From: Membranihabitans maritimus
GTDB taxonomy: Bacteria > Bacteroidota > Bacteroidia > Chitinophagales > Saprospiraceae
Length of the DNA stretch: 38,632 nt
Assembly (NCBI RefSeq): GCF_021729145.1
Contig: NZ_JAJSLW010000032.1
Location: 1-38,632 of the forward strand
Reading direction: 5' to 3'
Shown here: positions 25,596-34,107 of the stretch, piece by piece
Layout of the letters: the number at the start of each line of letters is the position of its first letter
Numbering within the stretch: the first letter of the stretch is position 1
Position numbers and translations under genes: made by a program
The notes under the pieces: model-generated
Seen by the model: only the letters and a program-made list of their open reading frames with translations
Told to the model about the DNA's origin: nothing
Database searches by the model: none

Positions 25596-26300
25596 ATGAA
25601 GAAACAGACATTACTGTACTTAATCCCTACCGCTTTGGGGGATAATGACCATCCACATGAAACCCTTGTGTCGATTCTGCCTTCCATAGAAGTGTTCATT
25701 TGCGAACGTATAAGGACCACACGACGATGGTTACGATCTATAAATCCTGACTTTGATATTGATAATAGGATTTTCGTCGAATACAATAAACACGATAAGT
25801 CATTCCCATGGCAATCAATTTATGAACATTGGGAAAACGGAAAGGTATGTGGACTTACATCAGAGGCAGGAACCCCGGCAATTGCAGATCCCGGGTATGG
25901 AGTAGTCTATGAAGCTCATCTCAGGAATGTCCCGGTAATACCTCTTCCGGGTAACAATTCCATTATTCTCGCACTTATGGCTTCGGGATTTAATGGAAAC
26001 AAGTTTTCATTTAACGGATATTTCCCCATTGACAATAAAGTATTTAATAGTGAAATAAAAAAAGCAATAAAGGAAACAGAAAAAGGGTATACCCAAATTT
26101 ATATAGAAACCCCTTATAGAAATGTAAAAACGCTGAATAAACTCCTAAATAGCTGTCCGGGAGAGTTCAAAATTTCCATTTCTTCTGATTTATTCAATAA
26201 TAACAATACTTCTAAAACCCGGTCAGTAAATGAATGGAAAAAAGTGGATAAAACTTATTTAGATAAAATACCAGCCATATTCATTTTGGGAACATCATAA
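25596..26300 (+). CDS. RsmI-like SAM-dependent methyltransferase (tetrapyrrole methylase fold), Bacteroidota paralogue
   Basis: This is a 234-residue protein of the tetrapyrrole-methylase superfamily, close to the 16S rRNA 2'-O-methyltransferase RsmI. Seen features are LYLIPTALGD at the start, FICERIRTTRRWLRSI, the conserved GLTSEAGTPAIADPGYG, VIPLPGNNSIILALMASGFN (SAM-binding loop), FSFNGYFPID and QIYIETPYRNVKTLNKLL. Bacteroidota commonly carry this paralogue besides a canonical RsmI. Differences such as NDHPHETLVSILPS in place of the usual GNLeDiT motif suggest another substrate. The true target is not known. It is divergent from scpA across 177 bases. Confidence 0.85.
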   Translation: MKKQTLLYLIPTALGDNDHPHETLVSILPSIEVFICERIRTTRRWLRSINPDFDIDNRIFVEYNKHDKSFPWQSIYEHWENGKVCGLTSEAGTPAIADPGYGVVYEAHLRNVPVIPLPGNNSIILALMASGFNGNKFSFNGYFPIDNKVFNSEIKKAIKETEKGYTQIYIETPYRNVKTLNKLLNSCPGEFKISISSDLFNNNNTSKTRSVNEWKKVDKTYLDKIPAIFILGTS

Positions 26301-26539
26301 TAATGGCCACTGGCCTACAAAAATTTTACCAGGCGAAATTTACTAAAACAAATAAGGTGGTTTTTACATTACTATAATTGAAACTTTGAAATTTGTATTC
26401 TGGAGTATTTTAATTAAAAAGAGCTGTAATTAAGGGCCCGATACAACCTATATATTGAGAATTATAGGAATATTTTGCCATGAATACTCCTTATTTCAAA
26501 AAGTTTTTTTATAAATTGCTCACTTATTTAGAGGTAATT

Positions 26540-27565
26540 ATGACAGGAACTAACGAATTAGTTTTAGCTAAGAGAGATCTTGAAAAGAAAGGATTTCTTG
26601 ATATTGAAGTTGATCCTTCCCTGGATTTGGAAGCGGAGATAGAACGTTTAAAAAAAGAAAAAAACGCCATAATCCTGGCGCATTATTATCAAGAATCCGA
26701 AATTCAAGATATTGCTGACTATATAGGAGATAGTTTGGGATTGAGCCAAAAAGCTGCGTCCACTGATGCTGATATTATAGTTTTCGCTGGAGTACATTTT
26801 ATGGCGGAAACAGCTAAGATGCTTTCACCAGACAAAAAAGTTTTGCTGCCGGATTTGAAAGCGGGTTGTTCATTAGCGGATGCCTGTCCCCCTCATTTGT
26901 TTAAAAAATTCAAAGAACAACATCCAGACGCCGTTGTAGTTAGTTATATCAATTGCACTGCAGAATTGAAAACCCTGACTGATATTTGCTGTACCTCAAC
27001 TAACTCCGTAGATATTATTAATAGTATCCCCAGGGATAAAGAGATAATTTTTGCCCCGGATAAAAACTTAGGGGCATACCTGCAAGAAAAAACAGGTAGA
27101 GATTTAATCCTTTGGAACGGTTCTTGTATGGTACATGAAGTATTTAGTAATGAAAAAATTACTAAATTGCAAATGCAACACCCCGAAGCAAAATTAATTG
27201 CACATCCGGAATGTGAAGCTCATATTTTGGATAAAGCAGATTATATTGGGTCAACAAGTGGCCTTTTGAAATACACAAAAGATTCTGAAAGTGATACGTT
27301 TATAGTCGCCACAGAAGTAGGAATCCTCCATCAGATGGAATTGGGGTCACCGGAGAAAACTTTTATTCCGGCACCACCAAATAATCAATGTGCCTGCAAT
27401 GAATGCCCGCATATGAAAAGAAATACGATGGAAAAGTTATATTTGTGTATGAAATATGAAAATCCTGAAGTAAATTTGCCTGAGTGGGTAATTGAAAAGG
27501 GTGTCAAGTCCATAGAAAAAATGCTTGAAATATCTGAAAAGGCAGGATTGGGCTTGAAAGATTAA
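26540..27565 (+). CDS. nadA: Quinolinate synthase A
   Basis: This 341-residue 4Fe-4S enzyme condenses iminoaspartate with dihydroxyacetone phosphate to form quinolinate in de novo NAD synthesis. The conserved N-terminal [20 protein letters not shown] and [11 protein letters not shown] are seen. The cluster cysteines are Cys110 ([11 protein letters not shown]), Cys196 ([10 protein letters not shown]) and one of Cys284/286/289 ([10 protein letters not shown]). [20 protein letters not shown] is also typical. I chose the ATG at 26540, preceded by GAGG as a ribosome site, over one at 26480 that adds 20 hydrophobic, non-family residues. A strong terminator follows. nadC is 1.7 kb away on the other strand and nadB is not in the window. 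Confidence 0.96.
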   Translation: MTGTNELVLAKRDLEKKGFLDIEVDPSLDLEAEIERLKKEKNAIILAHYYQESEIQDIADYIGDSLGLSQKAASTDADIIVFAGVHFMAETAKMLSPDKKVLLPDLKAGCSLADACPPHLFKKFKEQHPDAVVVSYINCTAELKTLTDICCTSTNSVDIINSIPRDKEIIFAPDKNLGAYLQEKTGRDLILWNGSCMVHEVFSNEKITKLQMQHPEAKLIAHPECEAHILDKADYIGSTSGLLKYTKDSESDTFIVATEVGILHQMELGSPEKTFIPAPPNNQCACNECPHMKRNTMEKLYLCMKYENPEVNLPEWVIEKGVKSIEKMLEISEKAGLGLKD

Positions 27566-27607
27566 ATTTGGATCCAGACTGACGTCATTATACAGTTACT
27601 TCGTTAG

Positions 27608-27640
27608 TAGCCTTGCCTTCAAGCGGCAAGGCTTTTTTTT
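27608..27640 (+). terminator. Rho-independent terminator after nadA
   Basis: Arms GCCTTGCC (27609-27616) and GGCAAGGC (27624-27631), extended by an A-T pair, enclose a 7-base loop and are followed by nine T. This is a textbook terminator placed 43 bases after the nadA stop, and it separates nadA from the kinase gene. Confidence 0.92.
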
Positions 27641-27669
27641 TGAATACATATGTAAAATATTAAAAAGTT

Positions 27670-28578
27670 ATGAGTTTACTGATCGTTGGAACGGTCGCAT
27701 TTGACACTATTGAGACACCATTTGGAAAAGCGGAAAAAGTAATAGGTGGTGCCGGAACCTATGCCAGTTGGGCGGCATCTTACTTAAAAGACAACATAAG
27801 GCTTGTTTCTATTATCGGTGAAGATTGGCCCAAAAATGAACTGCAAAAAATGAACCTCAGAGGCATAAATACCGATGGGATCCATGTAGTACCTAATGGA
27901 AAATCATTTTTCTGGATTGGCAAGTATGCTGATAATATGATAGAGAGAGAAACATTAGCCACAGAACTAAATGTATTGGCAGATTTTGATCCTAAACTAC
28001 CCCCCTTTTATAAAGATAGTGAATATGTTCTTTTGGGAAATCTCACACCTGCAGTCCAAATGAGTGTAGTCGAACAAATGAGTAAGCGTCCCAAATTAAT
28101 CGTATTGGATACCATGAATTTCTGGATAGATAGTGAACGGGATTCCCTTATGGAAGTAATTAAAAAAATTGATATTCTTAGTATCAATGATGAAGAAGCA
28201 AGAATGTTGAGTAATGAGTACAACCTTGTAAAAGCTGCTGACCGGATTTTGCAATATGGTCCAAAATACGTAATTATCAAAAAAGGAGAGCACGGGGCTT
28301 TATTATTCTCAAAAGAACAAATGTTTTTTGCACCGGCAATGCCACTAAGCAAAATATCTGATCCTACCGGTGCCGGCGATTCTTTTGCCGGCGGTTTAAT
28401 GGGATATATCTCATCCCAGGGCAAAACTGATTTTGAAACCGTTAAACAGGGTCTTGTTTACGGTGCGGCAATGGGATCTTTCTGTGTAGAAGACTTTTCA
28501 CTTGATAAACTCCAGAATATTTCTACACAAGACATCGCCAAAAGAGTGGCTGATTTGAAAACACTTTCACAAGTTTAA
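27670..28578 (+). CDS. PfkB-family carbohydrate/nucleoside kinase
   Basis: This is a 302-residue ribokinase-fold sugar kinase. The N-terminal substrate-side signature is GGAGTYASWAASYL with DTIETPFGKAEKVIGG before it. The middle has NLTPAVQMSVVEQM and LDTMNFWIDSERDSL. The C-terminal PfkB signature DPTGAGDSFAGGLMGYI contains the catalytic Asp and the anion hole. The substrate cannot be named; the group includes ribokinase, adenosine kinase and fructokinase relatives. It lies between two terminators and so is its own transcription unit, starting only 30 bases after the nadA terminator. Confidence 0.92.
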   Translation: MSLLIVGTVAFDTIETPFGKAEKVIGGAGTYASWAASYLKDNIRLVSIIGEDWPKNELQKMNLRGINTDGIHVVPNGKSFFWIGKYADNMIERETLATELNVLADFDPKLPPFYKDSEYVLLGNLTPAVQMSVVEQMSKRPKLIVLDTMNFWIDSERDSLMEVIKKIDILSINDEEARMLSNEYNLVKAADRILQYGPKYVIIKKGEHGALLFSKEQMFFAPAMPLSKISDPTGAGDSFAGGLMGYISSQGKTDFETVKQGLVYGAAMGSFCVEDFSLDKLQNISTQDIAKRVADLKTLSQV

Positions 28579-28675
28579 TAACCTGGAAGTAAATAGAATA
28601 TTTGATTTGATTTTTGATTCAGGTATTAATGATAAGCACGTAAAAACTCTTTTTAAAAAAGCACAACTAAAACAA

Positions 28676-28706
28676 AAAAAAGACCGCTATCCGACGGTCT
28701 TTTTTT
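28676..28706 (+). terminator. Rho-independent terminator after the PfkB kinase
   Basis: AAAAAGACCG and CGGTCTTTTT pair around an 8-base loop (28687-28694), with an A run before and a T run after, so it can work in both directions. It lies about 100 bases after the kinase stop. Confidence 0.88.
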
Positions 28707-28708
28707 AA

Positions 28709-29295
28709 TTTGTTCACATTGTATCCTTGTAAAAGGGTAGCAATCCAATATATCAATTCATTTGTTTTAAATACTTTTCAAAAAAGGAAGATTCTCTTTG
28801 TAGCAATCCTTCCCAAATAAAAGCCAATATAAAGCAGCTTTTTTCCCCTGAAAAAAGAATACGAAAAATTCGAGCCCTTCTACAAGGTGATTTGATTTTA
28901 CTATCCCAATACCACCATTTTTCTAGTGGCACCTCTATTATTTCATCCATTATTTACCAATAAAATTCGATGAATATATACCATTCAGGCCTGGTAAGGA
29001 TAGCGTCAATCTGGGACAAAAGATCAATTACCTTGTCATTAAAGAGAATGCTTAGCGAAAAGATTTGTAATGGCCTCAGATAACAGGGACATAAAACAAT
29101 TCCCAACCTTGACGACTTTCTGCCCTTCGGACTTATATCCTCCATTGCTTTATCCCGATAAAGCAATGGAGGATATACAATAAATTCGAAGTCTCAATTC
29201 AAGTTGGAGAATTTCGATTATATAGTTACCACTTAAAAAGAGGCATCTCTATTCCTATTCTCAATTCCTTTGTATCTCAATATTTTATTTCGAAA
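28709..29295. other. Gene-poor stretch between the kinase terminator and nadC
   Basis: About 590 bases without a gene I can support. Two short minus-strand frames (28753-28950 and 28954-29166, 65 and 70 residues) abut each other, but they resemble no family and have no clear ribosome sites. The second begins inside a 44-bp palindrome. This may be a remnant of a mobile element or plain spacer. Confidence 0.35.
29134..29177. repeat. 44-bp palindrome (21-base perfect inverted repeat, 2-base centre)
   Basis: The arm at 29134-29154 (TATATCCTCCATTGCTTTAT followed by C) is repeated perfectly in inverse orientation at 29157-29177, with only CC between. No T run follows on either side, so it is not an ordinary terminator. 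Long perfect palindromes are normally unstable, so its survival suggests recent origin, a function as a DNA or RNA hairpin, or an assembly fold-back. I see no second copy in the window. Confidence 0.9.
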
Positions 29296-30159
29296 TCAGG
29301 TTATTTTAAGGCTAAGATCCTTGGCCATGACACTGTGAGTCAATGCTCCTGACGAAATGAAATCAACTCCGGTCCTGGCTACTTTGGTTAAATCGTCGAA
29401 AGTAATTCCCCCGGAAGCTTCCACTTCATATCTGCCATCAATTTGACGAACAGCTGATATCATCTGATTAGGGGTGAAATTATCGAGCATAATTCTTTGA
29501 AATCCACCGGATGCCAATGCATCGTCCAATTCACTCTGTGAACGAACCTCCAGGGTTATATCCAGGTCCAGCCCTTTATCTTCCAAATACTTGTGAACGT
29601 GGCTTATAGCTTCTGAAATGGATCCGGAGGCAGTGATATGATTATCTTTAATCATTATTCGGTCATACAAGCCATTCCTGTAATTAGTACAACCTCCAAT
29701 CCTTACAGCCCATTTTTCTAAAAATCGCATCAAAGGGGTTGTCTTTCTTGTATCCAGGATATAAACATCAAAATTCTCAACTGCTTCAGCATATCGTCTA
29801 CTCATAGACGCTACACCGCACATTCTTTGTACCGTATTCAGCATTAGTCGCTCAATTTTAAGTAATGCTCTGGTATTCATTTCAACATAAAGGGCAATGT
29901 CCCCTGGTTGGGCAACATCTCCATCACGCATAAGATGCTCAATCTGAGAATGGGGATCTGCATATCTAAACATTTCTACTGCCACTTCGATTCCCGCTAA
30001 AACCGTTTCGTCTTTGATAAGCAATTTAGCCCGGGAGCTTTGATCTGGAGGGATGCAGGCAAGTGACGTATGATCTCCATCTCCCACATCTTCATTTAAC
30101 CCCAGTCCTATAAAATTTCTTAATTGATCTATAACTTGAGCTTCCATTCCTTTATACAT
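29296..30159 (-). CDS. nadC: Nicotinate-nucleotide pyrophosphorylase (quinolinate phosphoribosyltransferase)
   Basis: This 287-residue enzyme converts quinolinate and PRPP to nicotinate mononucleotide, the step after NadA. Family signatures seen are LNEDVGDGDHTS near the N-terminus, ERLMLNTVQRMCGVAS, LDTRKTTPLMRFLEKWAV, GGCTNYRNGLYDRIMIKDNH, LEVRSQSELDDAL, RIMLDNFTP and EASGGITFDDL with FISSGALTHS near the end. Two Met codons are possible (30159 and 30147); the first is kept. It is a single-gene unit close to nadA, consistent with a loosely grouped NAD locus. Confidence 0.96.
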   Translation of the reverse strand: MYKGMEAQVIDQLRNFIGLGLNEDVGDGDHTSLACIPPDQSSRAKLLIKDETVLAGIEVAVEMFRYADPHSQIEHLMRDGDVAQPGDIALYVEMNTRALLKIERLMLNTVQRMCGVASMSRRYAEAVENFDVYILDTRKTTPLMRFLEKWAVRIGGCTNYRNGLYDRIMIKDNHITASGSISEAISHVHKYLEDKGLDLDITLEVRSQSELDDALASGGFQRIMLDNFTPNQMISAVRQIDGRYEVEASGGITFDDLTKVARTGVDFISSGALTHSVMAKDLSLKIT

Positions 30160-30282
30160 TTTTAGATCCGCTAAGATAAACGATCAATACTATTTTGCAT
30201 TGTCCTAACTGAATTCAAAAAGAAAATATCCGGGAATAATTATTGAATTTGAAAAATAAAAGCGTTTTAGTTAATTCGAAAC

Positions 30283-31038
30283 CTATCGAATCCTGAATGC
30301 TACCTGAATACCAAACTGATTTAAAGCAGCTTTCGAATCCTCGGTAATTACACGATTACCTCCGTCTGAATTAATCACTTGCGTTCCTTTGTTCCTTGTC
30401 ACATCAGAAAGGCCTGAATTGAGAAAGATCATAGCCATCACCTCTTTTTCACGATACTCAAATTCTGCTCCCAGTCCCATACCCCACATAAAATTGAAGA
30501 AAGAAACGTCTTTTCCAATTTTTTCACTTTCCAACAATAAGTTGCCCGCCTCAATTGTGCCCCGGGCTCTATTCCGGAATCCGGTTGTAATAGTAGGGAT
30601 ACGGGCAAAGATTCGAAAATCATCAATTGGGGGTAGATTAAATTGAAGTCCAACGGGAAATTCAATATAATTTAATGTATACCTGATACTTGTATTATCA
30701 GGCAATGGCATATTCCCCTGATTATACTGAGGGTCCGAAAGTTTTGACTTAGGCAAAAAATTCCCCCCTTCCCTGTAAAGTAAATTACCACCTGACCAAA
30801 GTGTAAAATCCAAACCGGCGGTAAAACCTACCCAATCTGCTAACAAAAAATTAACATTTGCGCCGATTTTCAATCCTACATTTATGCCATTAGGACTAAT
30901 ATAATCGCTGGAGCTGTTTATCTGACTAAAGACAGGTGTGACATGAAAATCCAATATCTTTTCTTCAATCCTCTGAGCTTCAACAGAATTAAATATAAAT
31001 AAGAATCCTAATAAAATTATATGCTTATTTAACTTCAT
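30283..31038 (-). CDS. PorT-family outer-membrane beta-barrel protein
   Basis: This is a 251-residue outer-membrane protein with a signal peptide (IILLGFLFIFNSVEAQ) and alternating beta strands, for example GINVGLKIGANVNFLLADWV, GFTAGLDFTLWSGGN, IRYTLNYIEFPVGLQFNLPP, MWGMGLGAEFEYREKEV and the C-terminal strand FGIQVAFRIR. The pattern FPVGLQF...P...GxGxE fits the PorT (SprT) family linked to type IX secretion, but many Bacteroidota barrels look similar. It is divergent from gldB, another gliding/type IX associated gene, which supports the assignment. There are 213 bases between the two starts. Confidence 0.7.
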   Translation of the reverse strand: MKLNKHIILLGFLFIFNSVEAQRIEEKILDFHVTPVFSQINSSSDYISPNGINVGLKIGANVNFLLADWVGFTAGLDFTLWSGGNLLYREGGNFLPKSKLSDPQYNQGNMPLPDNTSIRYTLNYIEFPVGLQFNLPPIDDFRIFARIPTITTGFRNRARGTIEAGNLLLESEKIGKDVSFFNFMWGMGLGAEFEYREKEVMAMIFLNSGLSDVTRNKGTQVINSDGGNRVITEDSKAALNQFGIQVAFRIR

Positions 31039-31251
31039 AGTATATTACTACTCTAATAAAGTAAATATAGAAATATTCTTATCATTTCAATATCATCAGA
31101 CATCTAAACCTAATTTTTCCAAAACAAAATCGAACCCCTGGATAAAAAAATCGAATTCCACTATTTTTAGCATTTGTGGACAATTAATTTCAATAAACAA
31201 ATACTCCTTTGCGTTAACCATTGGTGATATCGGACCTATTTTAATGAACCT

Positions 31252-32316
31252 ATGACAATACGTACATTTATTTTAACCATTTCAACAAACACTGGATCAC
31301 CTCTTCCCAGATGTTCATATTTATTATTGTTTCTATTTATTTCAGCTTCCTGTAATTTAGATTCTAATAATCGAACAAATGTAGACCTTGTCCCTGAAGA
31401 AATAGAAATCACACGGTTTGAACAATTGATTTGTTCCGGGGGGCAAAATAATTCCCAGGATAACATTAATCAAATAATAAAAGATTATCCGGAGTTTACT
31501 GATGTTTTTTTCAATCAGGTAATATTCCCTTCGAATCAAGAATCAATTCATATAGACAGTCTTGTAAAATTCTATTGCCAATCAAAAGCAGTTCAGCATC
31601 TAACCGATACCATAAACATTTTATTCCCTGCTCTTGAAAATCTTAAAGAAGAATTGAAAATAGGAATCTCTTATTATTTGCATTACTTTCCGGAGCAGAA
31701 TAAGCCTAAAATATTTACATATATATCTGAGTTTGGAATCGGAACTTTTGTGACCGGGTCAGGTATTCTCGGCATCGGACTGGATTTTTATCTGGGAAGT
31801 GAGTACCCATACTATGATCCTTCGGTATTTCCCCATTTCGTCCAGCAAACCATGAAACCAGAGTATATGTCTTCCAATGCCATTCGGGCACTCACTGAGA
31901 ACCTTGTACCCCCTCCTACTGATGGAAACATGCTGGACTTTATGATTCGAAACGGTAAGATTCTTTATGTGATGTCAAGGTTTCTTCCCGAAACTGAATT
32001 ATACAAAATATGTATGTATACACCCGAACAAATGGATTGGGTAAATGAAAACGAATTATCTATTTGGCAATTCATACTAGACAGTGGACTGCTATATGAA
32101 CAAGACGCCAGAAAATTTGTCAAATATATAGACCGTGCACCGTCGAGTCCTGGTATGCCACCTGAATCTCCCGGAAGGGTAGCCAACTGGACCGGGTATA
32201 AAATAATCGAATCCTACATGAATCAAAATCCGGAAATTTCCCTTTCTGTATTAGCCAATAATACCGATTATCAAACAATTATGGACAATGCGAGATACAA
32301 ACCTTCGCGTAAATAA
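31252..32316 (+). CDS. gldB: GldB-family gliding motility lipoprotein
   Basis: This is a 354-residue lipoprotein. The lipobox cysteine is residue 34 (FLFISASCNL) after an unusually long N-terminal stretch; a TTG within the hydrophobic run is an alternative start. Family features are EEIEITRFEQL, DYPEFTDVFFNQVI, a middle part HYFPEQNKPKIFTYISEFG and GIGLDFYLGSEYPYY. It also has PEYMSSNAIRALTENLVP and the strongly conserved ending SPGMPPESPGRVANWTGYKI followed by IESYMNQNPEISL. GldB is needed for gliding and type IX secretion-related functions in flavobacteria, though its precise role is unresolved. gldC, which often follows gldB, is absent here; an oxygenase gene follows 71 bases later. Confidence 0.85.
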   Translation: MTIRTFILTISTNTGSPLPRCSYLLLFLFISASCNLDSNNRTNVDLVPEEIEITRFEQLICSGGQNNSQDNINQIIKDYPEFTDVFFNQVIFPSNQESIHIDSLVKFYCQSKAVQHLTDTINILFPALENLKEELKIGISYYLHYFPEQNKPKIFTYISEFGIGTFVTGSGILGIGLDFYLGSEYPYYDPSVFPHFVQQTMKPEYMSSNAIRALTENLVPPPTDGNMLDFMIRNGKILYVMSRFLPETELYKICMYTPEQMDWVNENELSIWQFILDSGLLYEQDARKFVKYIDRAPSSPGMPPESPGRVANWTGYKIIESYMNQNPEISLSVLANNTDYQTIMDNARYKPSRK

Positions 32317-32387
32317 CCGGGCACTCATATTGTATTCAAATAATTAATTTTCGCTACAAACTTTTTATATTGTCAAAAAATTCATCC

Positions 32388-33338
32388 ATGTCAGAAAATA
32401 TTGTACCAAAAATAGACTTGAGCCTATTTAAGGAAGGGAACGAAGACCAGAGAAAGGAATTTATTAATCAATTGGGTTTTGCTTTCAAAAAATGGGGATT
32501 CGTGATAGTTAAAAATCACGGAATCCCACAAAACCTGATAAAGCGATTTTATGAATCCTCCGGTGACTTTTTCAACTTATCTGATCCCATAAAACGAAAA
32601 TACGAAATCAAAGGCCTGGCTGGGCAAAGGGGCTATACATCATTTGGTAAAGAGCATGCAAAACATTCTGACATACCCGATCTAAAAGAATTTTTTCAAA
32701 TCGGCCAAGCCGTTGACAATGATCATCCTCGAAAAGAATTATACCCTGATAATATTCAGGTTGAGGAAGTAAATGACTTCACTAAATCCGGAATTGAATT
32801 GTTTAAATCTTTCGAAGAAACGGGCGCACAACTCCTCAAGGCGATAGCCTTATTCCTGAAATTACCTGAGAATTATTTTGATTCAGAAATTAAAGATGGA
32901 AATAGTATTTTAAGATCGATATACTATCCGCCAATTACCAGGGAACCTGATTCTGCTGTAAGGGCAGAACAGCATGAAGACATAAATCTCATCACATTAT
33001 TAGTAGGTGCATCCGCAGGAGGACTCCAATTACTTAATAATGATGGTAAATGGCTTCCGGTGATCCCTGAAGAAGATGAAATAGCTATTAATGTAGGAGA
33101 TATGCTTCAAAGACTGACCAATGATTATCTCAAGTCCACAACTCACAGGGTTATCAATCCGCCCAAAGAAGAATGGCATATTCCAAGGCTTTCAATTCCG
33201 TTTTTTCTCCACCCGGTAAGTGATATGGATTTGACTTGTCTTGATCAATGTGTTTCCGATGAGAATCCATTGAAATATGAACCCATTTCTGCTGGTGAAT
33301 ATCTTGATGAAAGGTTACGAGAAATAGGTCTGAAATAG
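32388..33338 (+). CDS. 2-oxoglutarate/Fe(II)-dependent oxygenase, isopenicillin-N-synthase-like family
   Basis: This is a 316-residue non-haem iron oxygenase. The N-terminal DIOX_N region includes KIDLSLFKEG, FKKWGFVIVKNHGIPQNLI and FFNLSDPIKRKYEI. The double-stranded beta-helix has the iron ligands His and Asp in QHEDINLITLLVG and the distal His in STTHRVINPP, and the co-substrate Arg-x-Ser in PRLSIPFFLHP. The substrate is not predictable from sequence. I chose the ATG at 32388 over a TTG at 32370, because the protein then begins MSENIVPKIDLS as family members do. It may share a transcript with gldB. Confidence 0.92.
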   Translation: MSENIVPKIDLSLFKEGNEDQRKEFINQLGFAFKKWGFVIVKNHGIPQNLIKRFYESSGDFFNLSDPIKRKYEIKGLAGQRGYTSFGKEHAKHSDIPDLKEFFQIGQAVDNDHPRKELYPDNIQVEEVNDFTKSGIELFKSFEETGAQLLKAIALFLKLPENYFDSEIKDGNSILRSIYYPPITREPDSAVRAEQHEDINLITLLVGASAGGLQLLNNDGKWLPVIPEEDEIAINVGDMLQRLTNDYLKSTTHRVINPPKEEWHIPRLSIPFFLHPVSDMDLTCLDQCVSDENPLKYEPISAGEYLDERLREIGLK

Positions 33339-34107
33339 TTTCTTTGATTAAAAATATACCTCAAATACATTATAAATACTCAACTTGCTTTGACTAAAAT
33401 GATTAACGAAGGTTCAGCTGAATAAAAATTCATTACCCTTTGTTAGGATGACGAAAAATAGTTCGAATGCAGTACAAACAAGATACAGTGCATATATATT
33501 TGAATAGGCTTATCCCACCCTTCAGAAAATAGAACAGACGGGGGAATAGGAAAACAAGGTTCCAACAATGAGAAATCCTAATTTACTGCTATATAAATCA
33601 TCGCATTGGTTAGAACTGTGATAAATTGCTAGCCGGATCAGAAATGCCTCCGTGGAGAAAAATCGAATTATTCGTCATACATACTTACAGAAGTAAGGAT
33701 GAAAGTTATCTATTTCTCTATATCCAACACATCTATCGTAGTAAATCCCTCCCACCAAAGTAGAATTAAAGAAAGGGAACAAAAATACAGCCTTTCATCC
33801 TTCTGACATTATTCACAAATAGAAAAAAGAATAAATACAGGACCCATGGACAATCTAAAAAGAATTCCCTGGACAGGAAAATTAATTGATCTTGCCAAAT
33901 ACTGGGTTCTGTTAGAGGCCATAATGTTTGCGCAAACTTCAGGTGTCCTGTTATTTAGGATTGATAATGCTGATAATAGAAATTATAGAGACTTTTTGGG
34001 TCCTGTCCTGAGAAAATACCATATACTACATTGAACATTCTCAAAACATATAATTTTATTATTTATATTTGCGAATTATGTAAAAATAATTCACAAAAAA
34101 TACTATT
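33339..34107. other. Gene-poor stretch between the oxygenase and the outer-membrane protein gene
   Basis: About 770 bases without a gene I can support. A 62-residue plus-strand frame at 33846-34034 has an ATG but no recognisable family and no clear ribosome site. The last 45 bases hold the promoter of the downstream barrel gene. I see no repeat or terminator of note. Confidence 0.4.
34064..34071 (+). promoter_or_regulatory. -7 box of the outer-membrane protein gene
   Basis: TATATTTG matches TAnnTTTG exactly and lies 36 bases before the ATG at 34108. No clear -33 TTTG is seen at about 19 bases upstream. Confidence 0.5.

Noticed and set aside
28753-29166. Two abutting short minus-strand frames (70 and 65 residues)
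   Set aside because: No family resemblance, no ribosome sites, and the first begins inside a palindrome; more likely chance frames in a spacer.
32370-32387. TTG start giving a longer oxygenase
   Set aside because: The ATG at 32388 gives the usual family beginning and has no competing evidence.
33846-34034. 62-residue plus-strand frame starting with ATG
   Set aside because: No family, no clear ribosome site, and it lies alone in a gene-poor gap; cannot be supported.
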